DNA of 8,405 bases from Chloroflexota bacterium (GCA_012513595.1 JAAZBY010000488.1:1-8405); one strand, 5' to 3'. Numbered from the stretch's first letter, positions 1 to 7,103 are shown. Made by a program: numbers and translations. The notes: generated from the sequence alone by a model not told the origin.

Positions 1-869
1 AGCCCACCGCCCCGCCGCTCCAGTGCCCAGAAGACGTAGACGCCGTCGCCCGCCAACCCCAGGGCAGGGCCGCGCAGGACCTGCCCCATCGGCACCGGCA
101 GGGTGGCCAGCACCGCTACCTCGCTGAGGTCGCCCGTCGCCGGGTCCAGCGTGCCGCAGCGTACCTCGCGCCGACCATAGTCGGGCTCGTGTGCCCAGGC
201 GATGTGCAGCGTCCCCTCTGCGTCCCGCTCGAGCGCCAACGCCAGGCCCTCGACGCCCAACGGGATCGACGGCGAAGCTACTTCCTCTGGGCTGCCGACG
301 TGCAGGTAGTTCAGGCTGCGGCCGGAGGCCTCATCGGCCGCCCAGACCACGTCCACGCCTCCCGCCGGGTCGCGAGTGGTGGCGTAGGCGCCCACGCTGA
401 CCGTTGCTGGCGTCAACGCCGCCGCGGAATGCACCTGTCCTTCGGCAGAGAGCACGGCATGCCAAAGCAGGCCCTTCCCGGCGGTCTCTTGCAGCCAGAA
501 GAGGTCCAGCGTGCCGGACGGGTCCGCCTCCAGCCGCAGTTGGCTGGGGCGGTGGGCCTCCAGCGCGAGCGGCGTGCTGACGAGCGGGCGGCCGGAAGGG
601 TCGAGGCGGGCCAGCTGGATGGCCTGGCCGGTTTCCCCTGCAGAGCGCTGAGTCACCCAGGCCACCCAGAGGGACCCGTCGGACGGGTCCACGGCCAGAG
701 GGGCTTCCTCGTTGATGGCCGCCCGGCCCACCAGGGTGCCCCGGCTCCAGTCACCGTACGCCACGCGGTCGCTCAGGTGCTGCGTCGGCTGGCAACCCGT
801 CAACAGGGCGGCCAGCAGCGCCAACCAGGCAACAAACATGAGTGTGCGGTAATCCGTGCTCTTTCGCAT
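1..869 (-). CDS. Secreted lipoprotein with beta-propeller-like repeats, partial (C-terminus outside window)
   Basis: The frame is open from an ATG at 869 to the window edge and gives 289 residues with no stop. Residues 1-26 form a lipoprotein signal peptide: basic start (MRKS), a hydrophobic stretch from about residue 10, and a lipobox ALLTGC with Cys26 as the lipidation site. The protein should therefore be anchored on the outside of the cytoplasmic membrane, or sorted to an outer membrane if there is one. The mature part repeats a blade-like pattern of Asp-x-x-Gly followed by a beta strand ending in Trp: DPSDGSLWVAW (61-71), DPSGTLDLFW (116-125), DPAGGVDVVW (167-176), DAEGTLHIAW (216-225), GDGVYVFW (274-281). 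This resembles sialidase-like or other extracellular beta-propellers. No catalytic residues could be assigned, so the function is unknown. It is transcribed away from the cyclophilin-like gene and has its own promoter candidate. The lipoprotein call is firm; the propeller fold is inference. Confidence 0.85.
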   Translation of the reverse strand, partial: MRKSTDYRTLMFVAWLALLAALLTGCQPTQHLSDRVAYGDWSRGTLVGRAAINEEAPLAVDPSDGSLWVAWVTQRSAGETGQAIQLARLDPSGRPLVSTPLALEAHRPSQLRLEADPSGTLDLFWLQETAGKGLLWHAVLSAEGQVHSAAALTPATVSVGAYATTRDPAGGVDVVWAADEASGRSLNYLHVGSPEEVASPSIPLGVEGLALALERDAEGTLHIAWAHEPDYGRREVRCGTLDPATGDLSEVAVLATLPVPMGQVLRGPALGLAGDGVYVFWALERRGGG

Positions 870-907
870 GGCTGTTCTCTGCTACGTGTAGGGGCGTCCG
901 ACTGGAC

Positions 908-936
908 AGTATAAGGCGGCGCCCCGGGCGCTACAA
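908..936 (-). promoter_or_regulatory. Candidate sigma70-type promoter for the lipoprotein gene
   Basis: On the minus strand, TATACT (913-908, five of six matches to TATAAT) is preceded by TTGTAG (936-931, three of six matches to TTGACA) with a 17-bp spacer. Transcription would start near 901, giving a leader of about 30 bases before the ATG at 869. The spacer holds a palindrome, GCGCCC-C-GGGCGC (919-931), that could be an operator. The -10 match is good and the -35 match is weak. Confidence 0.5.
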
Positions 937-960
937 ATGCCCGCCCCGACCAGGGCGCTG

Positions 961-990
961 TTGACCGGCCGCCCGCCCGGATACTACAAT
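961..990 (+). promoter_or_regulatory. Candidate sigma70-type promoter for the cyclophilin-like gene
   Basis: TTGACC (961-966) and TACAAT (985-990) each match the housekeeping consensus at five of six bases and are 18 bp apart. They lie upstream of the ATG at 1044 on the same strand. A start of transcription near 997 would leave a leader of roughly 47 bases containing the ribosome binding site. This is the best promoter match in the window. It is back to back with the minus-strand promoter at 908-936. Confidence 0.6.
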
Positions 991-1043
991 GCCCGGCGAC
1001 CCGTCAGCAGGGCCGCGCCCTGCGGCAGATAAGGAGAAGCACC

Positions 1044-1418
1044 ATGGCTCAGATTCGCATCACGGTCGGCGGCGTCACCGCCACCGCCACGCTGAACGAC
1101 TCTCGCACGGCCCAGGAGATCTGGAAGGCCCTCCCCATCGAGGCCCAGGCCTCCACTTGGGGCGATGAGATCTACTTTGGCATCCCCGTGCACCTGGATG
1201 AGGACGAGGCCAAGGCGGTGGTGGACCTGGGTGAGGTGGGCTATTGGCCGCCAGGGCACGCCTTTTGCATCTTTTTCGGGCGCACCCCCATGAGCCGTGG
1301 GAACGAGATCCGCCCGGCCAGCCCGGTGAACGTGTTCGGCAAGATAGATGGCGACGCCACGATCTTTCGCCGGGTCCCCTCGGGCGCCCGCATCATGCTC
1401 GAACGGGTGGAGGGCTAG
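1044..1418 (+). CDS. Cyclophilin-like fold protein (TM1367/PF04126-like)
   Basis: This 124-residue soluble protein has no signal peptide or membrane segment. Three conserved-looking blocks match the small bacterial and archaeal cyclophilin-like family typified by TM1367: WGDEIYFGIPV (39-49), LGEVGYWPPGHAFCIFFGRTP (62-82) and ASPVNVFGKI (92-101). The fold resembles the cyclophilin beta barrel. The family lacks an established role, and peptidyl-prolyl isomerase activity should not be assumed. The length is about normal for the family. The start is well supported by AAGGAG at 1031-1036, seven bases before the ATG, and by a good promoter at 961-990. It is a single-gene unit, divergent from the lipoprotein gene and convergent with fdhD, so a link to hydrogenase maturation is not implied by operon structure. 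The family call is from remembered motifs. Confidence 0.85.
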   Translation: MAQIRITVGGVTATATLNDSRTAQEIWKALPIEAQASTWGDEIYFGIPVHLDEDEAKAVVDLGEVGYWPPGHAFCIFFGRTPMSRGNEIRPASPVNVFGKIDGDATIFRRVPSGARIMLERVEG

Positions 1419-1452
1419 CCCCAGCGCCGCGCCGCGAGCGGGCGGCCGCCCC
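1419..1452. other. Convergent intergenic gap with a GC palindrome
   Basis: These 34 bases separate the stop codons of two converging genes. They contain a perfect 12-base palindrome, GGGCGGCCGCCC (1440-1451), which includes a NotI site. It has no loop and no following T-run on either strand, so it is at best a weak terminator element. No convincing intrinsic terminator is seen for either gene. Confidence 0.3.
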
Positions 1453-2289
1453 TCACAGCGCCACGCGCTGGGGATGGGCGTAGATCGTCATCCGCTCGCC
1501 GCGTAGATGGCAGACCAGCGTCAGGTTGTAGGCCACGGCTAGGTTGACGGCCAGTGAGGTCGGCACGGTGATGGAAGCCAGTACCGGGAATCCCGCCCGG
1601 ATGGCTTTCATCACCATCTCGTAAGACAGGCGGCCGGTGCAGAGCAGTACCTTATCGGCCAGCGCGATGCCACGGAGCAGGCAGTGGCCGATGGCCTTGT
1701 CCACCGCGTTGTGCCGGCCGATGTCCTCACACACCACCACCACGCTGCCGTCGGCCGCGAAAATCCCCGCCGCATGTACCCCGCCGACCGTCCGGCGCAG
1801 TTCCTGCGCGTCCAGCATGGCCTGGGGCAGGGTCTGCAACACTTCGGCCCGCACGCGCAGGCCGTCGTCGATGCGCCGAAGCGACAGGTCCGCCTCGCGC
1901 AGGTCCACGGCGCCGCAGCCGGCCCGCACCAGGCGGACCACCTCATGGCGAGCCTCGGGGTCCAGGCCGGCCTCCCGCGCGGTTACCTGCACGCGGTTAC
2001 GGGCTTCCCCGCCGGAGATACTGTCCTGGGCAGCGGGCAGGCCCTGCCCGCAGTGATGCACGCCGAGGAGGTCGTCAAAGGAGCGGACCAATCCCTCGCT
2101 GATGCAAAAGCCGACCGCCAACTCCTTCTCCATCCCGGGAAGGCGCATGAGCAGCGCCGCCGGCTGGCCGTTGATCTCCAGCGATAGCGGCTCCTCCATG
2201 ATCACGTCGATATGCCGTGCGACGGCCTGGCCTCCGCGTACCTCGTGCACGTCTGCCCCGATAGCCGGTCGCTGATCGTTTGTCTCCAC
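1453..2289 (-). CDS. fdhD: FdhD, sulfurtransferase for formate dehydrogenase activation
   Basis: FdhD passes sulfur from a cysteine desulfurase (IscS in E. coli) to the Mo/W-bisMGD cofactor of formate dehydrogenase in the cytoplasm. The 278-residue length is normal. Family blocks seen are EEPLSLEINGQP (32-43), MRLPGMEKELAVGFCISEGLV (48-68), EDIGRHNAVDKAIG (188-201), CTGRLSYEMVMKAIRAGFPVL (217-237) and VPTSLAVNLA (242-251). The usual CGxCG loop reads GCGAVD (124-129): Cys125 aligns with the first cysteine (Cys121 in E. coli), but the second (Cys124) is Val128. The start is GTG at 2289, with AAGGA at 2304-2300 ten bases before it; nearby ATGs are out of frame. It begins 30 bases after the hypE stop, so it is probably co-transcribed as the last gene of the hyp operon. 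The family call is secure; sulfurtransferase activity is less certain because of the missing cysteine. Confidence 0.95.
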   Translation of the reverse strand: METNDQRPAIGADVHEVRGGQAVARHIDVIMEEPLSLEINGQPAALLMRLPGMEKELAVGFCISEGLVRSFDDLLGVHHCGQGLPAAQDSISGGEARNRVQVTAREAGLDPEARHEVVRLVRAGCGAVDLREADLSLRRIDDGLRVRAEVLQTLPQAMLDAQELRRTVGGVHAAGIFAADGSVVVVCEDIGRHNAVDKAIGHCLLRGIALADKVLLCTGRLSYEMVMKAIRAGFPVLASITVPTSLAVNLAVAYNLTLVCHLRGERMTIYAHPQRVAL

Positions 2290-2319
2290 GTGGCATCCAT
2301 CCTTGCGCTAGGCGCTCTG

Positions 2320-3339
2320 TCAGCAAATGCGCGGCAGCTGGTCGCCGGACAGCATGCCCAACAGGCGCCGCGCGCCAAAAGGCGTCCGCAGCACCACACG
2401 GCCGGCGTGCTCAGCGGTGACCTGGCCGATGACAGCGGCGTTCCGTCCGAGGGGGTGGGCGCGGAGCGCCGAGAGCGCGCTCTCGGCGCCTTCCGGGGTG
2501 ACTGCCGCCACCACCTTGCCCTCGTTGGCCGCATACAGCGGGTCCAGCCCGAGGAGTTCGCAGGCTGCCCGCACGTCTTCACGCAGTGGAATGCTCGCCT
2601 GGGCGACCTCCAGGCCCACGCCCGCCGCCAGGGCCCACTCGTTGAGCAGCGAGGCCAGGCCGCCGCGGGTCGGGTCGCGCATGGTGCGCACGCCGCCCGG
2701 GCAGGCCTCCAGCAGGCTGGCCACCAAATCGTGCAGCGGGGCGCAGTCACTGACCAGGTCGGACTGGAAGGCGAACCCCTCGCGGGTGAGCATGACCGCC
2801 AGGCCGTGGTCGCCGATGGTCCCGCTGACCAGGAGGCAGTCCCCAGGGCGCAACTGACCGGGCCCCAAAAGGCGCCCGTCGGGAACCGTGCCCACGCCGG
2901 CGGTGTTGATGTACAGCCCGTCCGCCGCGCCGCGCTCCACGACCTTGGTATCTCCGGTGACGATCTGAACCCCCGCGGCGCGGGCCGTCTCACCCATCGA
3001 GGCGGCCACCCTGTCGAGCACCTCGAGCGGCAGCCCCTCCTCAAGGATGAACCCGGCGCTCAGGTAACAGGGCGTGGCCCCCGCCACCGCCAGGTCGTTC
3101 ACCGTGCCGCACACGGCCAGCCGGCCGATGTCGCCGCCCGGGAAGAAGAGCGGAGAGATCACGTAGCTATCCGTGGTGAAGGCCAGCCGTCCGCCAGGCA
3201 GCGCCAGGAGCGCTGCATCCCCCAGGTCTGCCAGGGTCGGGGTGCCATAGTGGGCCAGGAACAGGTCGCGCACCAGGTCGCGGCTGGCGGTGCCCCCGCT
3301 GCCGTGCGCCATAGTGACCGTGCCGACGCGTGGCGTCAC
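2320..3339 (-). CDS. hypE: HypE, carbamoyl dehydratase of hydrogenase maturation
   Basis: HypE accepts a carbamoyl group from HypF on its C-terminal cysteine and dehydrates it with ATP to a thiocyanate, the source of the cyanide ligands on the [NiFe] iron; it then hands cyanide to the HypC-HypD complex. The 339 residues belong to the PurM/AIR-synthetase-like ATPase family. Motifs seen are AHGSGG (11-16), DSYVISPLFFPGGDIGRLAVCGTVNDLAVAGA (57-88), TGDTKVV (128-134), DPTRGG (222-227), ANEGKV (271-276) and the diagnostic C-terminus PRIC, with Cys339 as the last residue. All key features are intact. The start is GTG at 3339, overlapping the hypD stop by four bases (GTGA), with GGAGG at 3350-3346 six bases upstream, which supports both this start and translational coupling to hypD. 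Confidence 0.98.
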   Translation of the reverse strand: MTPRVGTVTMAHGSGGTASRDLVRDLFLAHYGTPTLADLGDAALLALPGGRLAFTTDSYVISPLFFPGGDIGRLAVCGTVNDLAVAGATPCYLSAGFILEEGLPLEVLDRVAASMGETARAAGVQIVTGDTKVVERGAADGLYINTAGVGTVPDGRLLGPGQLRPGDCLLVSGTIGDHGLAVMLTREGFAFQSDLVSDCAPLHDLVASLLEACPGGVRTMRDPTRGGLASLLNEWALAAGVGLEVAQASIPLREDVRAACELLGLDPLYAANEGKVVAAVTPEGAESALSALRAHPLGRNAAVIGQVTAEHAGRVVLRTPFGARRLLGMLSGDQLPRIC

Positions 3340-4424
3340 TCGTCGCCTCCGTAACGGAAATACGCGGCACAGGCCCCCTCGGCACTGACCATACAGGGCC
3401 CCGCCGGCCGCGCCGGTGTGCAGGCCACGCGGAACAGCGGGCAGTCGCCCGGCTCCAGCGCCCCACGGACTATGTCTCCGCAGCGGCAGCCCCGGGGCGG
3501 GGCTGGCGGTGGCACGTCGACGCGAAAGACCCGTGCTGCATCGCGATGAGCCAGCGCCTCACGCAGGCCCAGGCCGCTCCCTGGGAGCGTCCCCAGCCCC
3601 CGCCATTCCGCGTCCACCTCGTGGAAGGCCCGCAGCATCACCTCCTGCGCCCGCGGGTTGCCCTCCGGGCGGACGCTGCGCCCATAGGTGTTGGCCAGGT
3701 CGGGGCGCCCGTCTTCGGCCATCTCCACCAGGGCCAGGATGGCGGCCAGCAGGTCGACCGGCTCGAACCCGGCAATGGCACAGGGAACGCGGTACTCATC
3801 GGGCAGCAGGCGCCAGGCGCGCGAACCGGTCACCGTGGCCACGTGCCCCGGGCCGATGACCCCATCGAGGCGCACCTCTCCGTCGGCGAGGATCGCGCGC
3901 ACGGCCGGCAGGGTCAACTTGTGCAGCGACTGCACGTAAAGGTTGCCCACGCCGCGCTCCTCCGCCCGCAGCAGGGTGGCGGCCACGGTCGGGGCAGTGG
4001 TCTCAAAGCCGACGGCCAGAAAGATCACCGGGCGGCCGGGGTGCGCCTCGGCCAGGGTCAGCGCGTCCAGCGGAGAGTAGACCACGCGGACGTCGGCGCC
4101 GCGCGCCCGCGCGTCGTGCAGGCTCTCGCGAGAGCCCGGCACGCGTACCATGTCTCCAAAGGTGGCCAGGATGGCCCCGGGCACGCCGGCCAGGGCGATG
4201 GCCACGTCCAGGTCGTGTGCAGAGGTGACGCAGACCGGGCAACCCGGCCCCGAGCGCAGCGTCACGGTGGGCGGCAGCAGCTGGCGCAGCCCGTGCTGCA
4301 GGATGGCATGGGTGTGCCCGCCGCAGAACTCCATCAGCCGCACGGCCCGCGTGCTGCGCTGGGCGATCCGCTCGAGCAGGCCACCGGCCAGCTGCGGGTC
4401 GCGGAACTCGTCGACGTACTTCAC
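3336..4424 (-). CDS. hypD: HypD, iron-sulfur scaffold for Fe(CN)2CO assembly
   Basis: HypD, with HypC, holds the iron while the cyanide and CO ligands are attached, before transfer to the hydrogenase large subunit. The 362 residues are full length. Conserved blocks seen are EFCGGHTH (32-39, Cys34), GPGCPVC (59-65, Cys62 and Cys65), TFGDM (88-92), GFETTAP (139-145), GPGHV (191-195) and IAGFEPVDLL (217-226). The C-terminal tail carries the cysteine-rich [4Fe-4S] region with CRCG, CPLF, CTP and the block GPCMVSAEGACAAYFRY. No key cysteine appears to be missing. The start is GTG at 4424, overlapping the hypC stop as GTGA, with GAGGA at 4435-4431 six bases upstream. It lies between hypC and hypE in a translationally coupled trio. 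Confidence 0.98.
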   Translation of the reverse strand: MKYVDEFRDPQLAGGLLERIAQRSTRAVRLMEFCGGHTHAILQHGLRQLLPPTVTLRSGPGCPVCVTSAHDLDVAIALAGVPGAILATFGDMVRVPGSRESLHDARARGADVRVVYSPLDALTLAEAHPGRPVIFLAVGFETTAPTVAATLLRAEERGVGNLYVQSLHKLTLPAVRAILADGEVRLDGVIGPGHVATVTGSRAWRLLPDEYRVPCAIAGFEPVDLLAAILALVEMAEDGRPDLANTYGRSVRPEGNPRAQEVMLRAFHEVDAEWRGLGTLPGSGLGLREALAHRDAARVFRVDVPPPAPPRGCRCGDIVRGALEPGDCPLFRVACTPARPAGPCMVSAEGACAAYFRYGGDE

Positions 4425-4687
4425 CGGTGTTCCTCGCCTGCGGGGGGAGAGTTCTCCTCGCGCTCGGCGGCCGCCAGCTCCTCCATGCGGGCGAACAGGC
4501 GCAGGGTCTCCTGCGCCTCGGCCTCGTCGAGGACGTTGAGGGCAAAGCCGGCGTGCAGGATCACGTACTGCCCCATCTGAGCATCCGGGGTGAGCGCCAG
4601 GCTGATGCTGCGGGCGACGCCGCCGATCTCCACAACGGCCATCTCACCCTGGATCGATACGATTCTGGCGGGCACGGCAAGGCACAT
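4421..4687 (-). CDS. hypC: HypC, small hydrogenase maturation chaperone
   Basis: HypC binds HypD and the hydrogenase large-subunit precursor and shuttles the iron unit between them. The 88-residue protein starts MCLAVPARIV. Cys2, which becomes N-terminal after Met removal and is essential in the family, is present, followed by EMAVVEIGGVARSISLAL and a GQYVILHAGFALNVLDEAEA block. The length is normal. The frame stays open upstream to 4846, but that extension lacks any HypC similarity and overlaps hypF, so the ATG at 4687 is chosen. It lies five bases after the hypF stop and is served by GGGAGGGG (4704-4697) inside the end of hypF. The C-terminus is acidic and probably disordered (EREENSPPAGEEHR). 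Its stop overlaps the hypD start. In some bacteria a paralogue, HybG, has the same role for another hydrogenase; hypC is favoured by the operon. Confidence 0.97.
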   Translation of the reverse strand: MCLAVPARIVSIQGEMAVVEIGGVARSISLALTPDAQMGQYVILHAGFALNVLDEAEAQETLRLFARMEELAAAEREENSPPAGEEHR

Positions 4688-4692
4688 GGCGG

Positions 4693-7092
4693 CTAGCCCC
4701 TCCCTATCATCTGCTGGGCGATGACGGCCTGGCCCAGGCTCAGCCCACCGTCGTTGGCCGGCACCTGATGGTGGAGCAGCACGCGCAGCTCCTGGCCGCG
4801 CAGCGCGGTGACGGTCTCGCCCAGGAGGAGACGGTTCTGGAAGCATCCCCCGCTCAGCGCCACGACATCCAGACCGGTCTCGCCGGCAATCCGCCGGCAG
4901 AGGTCGGCCGTCAGGCGCACCACCGAGAGGTGGAAGCGGCGCGCGATGGCGCCCGGGTCCTCGCCGCGGGCGATATCCCCAAGAAGCGCGCGGAAGAGCG
5001 GTCCCAGCCGGGCGACCCAGCCCTCCTCCGTGCGGTCCAGCGGAACGGGGTAGCCGGCGCCGCCCTCGCCGCGCGCGCCGATGGCCAGCATCTCCAGCTC
5101 GATGGCCGCCTGCGCCTCATAGGTGACCGACGAGCGGACCCCCATGAGCGCGGCCACAGCGTCAAACAGCCTGCCCATCGAGGAGGTCAGCGGGGCGTTC
5201 ACGCCGCGCGCCACCTGCTGGCGCAGCGCGGCCAGCGCGCCGGCAGGGGCGCCTGCGGGCACCAGCCACTCCGGGGCCTCGCCGAGGAGGGCCTGCAGGT
5301 AGCCGGCCGCCGTGCGCCAGGGATGGCGGGTGGCGGCGTCCCCGCCGGCGAGGGGCAGGTACTCCAGGCGTCCGCGCCGTACGGCGCCCCCATAGTCCCC
5401 CACCAGCCATTCGCCGCCCCAGATGTGGCCGTCCGTGCCGTAGCCGGCACCGTCCAGGCACACGCCGATGACCGGGCCATCCTCCGGGCGCCAGCCATTG
5501 TCGGCCAGGCAGGCGGCCAGGTGGGCGTGATGATGCTGCACCTCCACGACGGGGAGCCCCTCTTGCGCGGCGACTTTGCGGCCCCGCGCGGCGACTTCGC
5601 GGCGCCGCGCGGCGACTTCGCGGCGCCGCGCGGCAATGTCGCGGCCCAGGCGCGAGGCCACGGCATCCGGGTGCAGATCGACCGCGACATAGTCGGGGGC
5701 GATCCCGAACAGGGCCCGGTAGTGGGCCAGGGTGCGCTCCCAGTGTTCCAGGGTAGCCAGGCCGTCCAGGTCACCGATGTGCTGCGACAGGAAGGCCTGG
5801 GTGCCGCGGGCCAGGCAGAAGGTGTTCTTGATCTCCGCTCCGCAGGCCAGCGTCGGGGGGACCTCGAACGGCAGTGGCACCGGCAGCGGCGCATAGCCCC
5901 GTGCCCGCCGGATCGGCTGCGGCACGGGCTCGCCAGCGACATCCGGCACGAACCAGACCGAGTCGTCACAGCGGGCCTGGATGCGCCGGTCGTGGAGCAG
6001 CAGCGCATCGGCCAGCGGGGCAAGGCGCTCCAGCGCCTCGCCATTCTCGGCGGCTAGCGGCTCCTCGGCCAGGTTGCCGCTGGTCATCACCAGCGGGCGG
6101 CCCACGTCGCGGGCCAGCACGTGGTAGAGCGGCGTGGTCGGCAGCATCACCCCCAGAAAGCGCTGCCCCGGGGCCACCTCTTCCGTCACTGTCGACCCGC
6201 TCTGCCAGGGGAGCAGGACGATCGGTGCCTCCGGCCCGGCCAGGAGCTGCGCCTCCGCGGCGTTGACGAGGCAGTGCTGCCGCACCGTGGCGAGGTCGGC
6301 CATCATCACGGCCAGGGGCTTGTGTGGGCGTGCCTTGCGGCGCCGCAGGGTGGCCACCGCCTCGGGGTTGGTGGCGTCACAGGCCAGGTGGAACCCGCCC
6401 AGCCCCTTGATGGCAAGAACGGCGCCCTCGGCGAGCATCTGTGCTGCGCGGGCCAGGGCGTCGCGGCCGTCCTCCGGGGGCAGGGCCAGGTGGGGCTGCG
6501 CCGCGCCGGCCACCAGGCTCAGGCGCGGTCCGCAGGCCGGGCAAGCGTTCGGCTGGGCGTGAAAGCGCCGATCGGCGGCGTCCGCACATTCGCGTTGGCA
6601 GGCCGGGCACAGCGGAAAGGTCGCCATGCTGGTGCGGGCGCGGTCGTAGGGTAGCGCGGAAATGATCGTGTAACGCGGCCCACAGTTGACGCAGCTGGCA
6701 AAGGGGTGGCGAAAGCGGCGGTCCGCCGGGTCGAGCACCTCGCGCAGGCACTCGGCGCAGGTGGCCACATCGGGCGGCACGGGCAGGTGCTGGCCGGGGC
6801 GCCCCTGGGAGGGGCGGATCTCAAAACGGGTGTGCCCCGCCACGGGGCACACCAGGACCTCCAGCGAGTCGATGCGCGCCAGCGGCGGAGCCTCGCGGCG
6901 CAGCGCGGCGATGAAGGCGTCCAGCACGTCGGGCGGCCCCTCGGCTTCGATGGTCACCCCGCCCGAGTGGTTCAGCACCCACCCGGTGATCCCCCAGCGC
7001 TGGGCCAGGCCGTACACAAAGGGGCGGAAACCCACCCCCTGCACCACCCCGGTCACCGCAATCTGCACCAACTCCCGCACAGAAGTGGTCAC
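4693..7092 (-). CDS. hypF: HypF, carbamoyltransferase of hydrogenase maturation
   Basis: HypF turns carbamoyl phosphate into a carbamoyl group placed on the HypE C-terminal cysteine. All four family parts are present in its 799 residues. The acylphosphatase domain (about 8-95) has VVQGVGFRPF with Arg23 and NHSGG with Asn41. The zinc region has four CxxC pairs at 112/115, 134/137, 162/165 and 184/187, with the family's 18-24-18 spacing. The YrdC-like domain (about 210-400) has IKGLGGFHLACDA, KPLAVM and TSGNLAEEP. The Kae1-like domain (about 415-799) has QHHHAH (519-524), LDGAGYGTDGHIWGGE, LSGGCFQNR and PANDGG (Asp781). It is somewhat longer than the E. coli protein (750), partly through a heptad repeat at 482-510. 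The start is GTG at 7092, 11 bases after the hypB stop. The ribosome binding site is weak, so GTG at residue 5 is possible. Confidence 0.98.
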   Translation of the reverse strand: MTTSVRELVQIAVTGVVQGVGFRPFVYGLAQRWGITGWVLNHSGGVTIEAEGPPDVLDAFIAALRREAPPLARIDSLEVLVCPVAGHTRFEIRPSQGRPGQHLPVPPDVATCAECLREVLDPADRRFRHPFASCVNCGPRYTIISALPYDRARTSMATFPLCPACQRECADAADRRFHAQPNACPACGPRLSLVAGAAQPHLALPPEDGRDALARAAQMLAEGAVLAIKGLGGFHLACDATNPEAVATLRRRKARPHKPLAVMMADLATVRQHCLVNAAEAQLLAGPEAPIVLLPWQSGSTVTEEVAPGQRFLGVMLPTTPLYHVLARDVGRPLVMTSGNLAEEPLAAENGEALERLAPLADALLLHDRRIQARCDDSVWFVPDVAGEPVPQPIRRARGYAPLPVPLPFEVPPTLACGAEIKNTFCLARGTQAFLSQHIGDLDGLATLEHWERTLAHYRALFGIAPDYVAVDLHPDAVASRLGRDIAARRREVAARRREVAARGRKVAAQEGLPVVEVQHHHAHLAACLADNGWRPEDGPVIGVCLDGAGYGTDGHIWGGEWLVGDYGGAVRRGRLEYLPLAGGDAATRHPWRTAAGYLQALLGEAPEWLVPAGAPAGALAALRQQVARGVNAPLTSSMGRLFDAVAALMGVRSSVTYEAQAAIELEMLAIGARGEGGAGYPVPLDRTEEGWVARLGPLFRALLGDIARGEDPGAIARRFHLSVVRLTADLCRRIAGETGLDVVALSGGCFQNRLLLGETVTALRGQELRVLLHHQVPANDGGLSLGQAVIAQQMIGRG
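5565..5648 (-). repeat. Four tandem 21-bp units inside hypF
   Basis: Four adjacent 21-bp units lie at 5565-5585, 5586-5606, 5607-5627 and 5628-5648. Units 2 and 3 are identical, unit 1 differs at two bases, and unit 4 is more diverged. Each plus-strand unit begins GCGCGGC and contains a GACTT-like core. Because 21 is a multiple of three, the array stays in frame and encodes repeated heptads of the type ARRREVA at HypF residues about 482-510. These sit between LGRDIA and the metal-binding QHHHAH motif, in what is probably a surface loop or helix. Slippage expansion is the likely origin. Confidence 0.9.
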
Positions 7093-7103
7093 GCCACACC
7101 CAT

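Noticed and set aside
189..914. A 241-codon plus-strand open frame at the left end.
   Set aside because: It is antisense to the lipoprotein frame, which has a clear signal peptide, lipobox and repeats; the plus-strand product resembles no protein family.
1440..1451. The palindrome GGGCGGCCGCCC considered as a bidirectional terminator between the cyclophilin-like gene and fdhD.
   Set aside because: It leaves no room for a loop and no T-run follows on either strand; in such GC-rich DNA a short palindrome is easily chance.
4688..4846. An upstream extension of hypC giving a 141-residue protein.
   Set aside because: The extension overlaps hypF and would bury the essential Cys2; the MCLAVPARIV start at 4687 fits the family and has its own ribosome binding site.
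5436..5466. HypF reads DGAGYG rather than DGTGYG in the Kae1-like nucleotide loop.
   Set aside because: That position is, as far as I recall, variable among HypF proteins, and all other motif residues are intact, so loss of function is not suggested.
5565..5648. The 21-bp repeats considered as a CRISPR array.
   Set aside because: The units abut without spacers and lie in frame within hypF, so this is a coding tandem repeat.
2212..6057. Very long open frames on the plus strand (about 380, 416 and 429 codons at 2212-3354, 3330-4580 and 4768-6057).
   Set aside because: They lie antisense to hypE, hypD and hypF, whose products match known families along their whole length. The antisense translations are low-complexity and rich in Arg, Gly, Ala and Gln, as expected for mirror frames of GC-rich genes.
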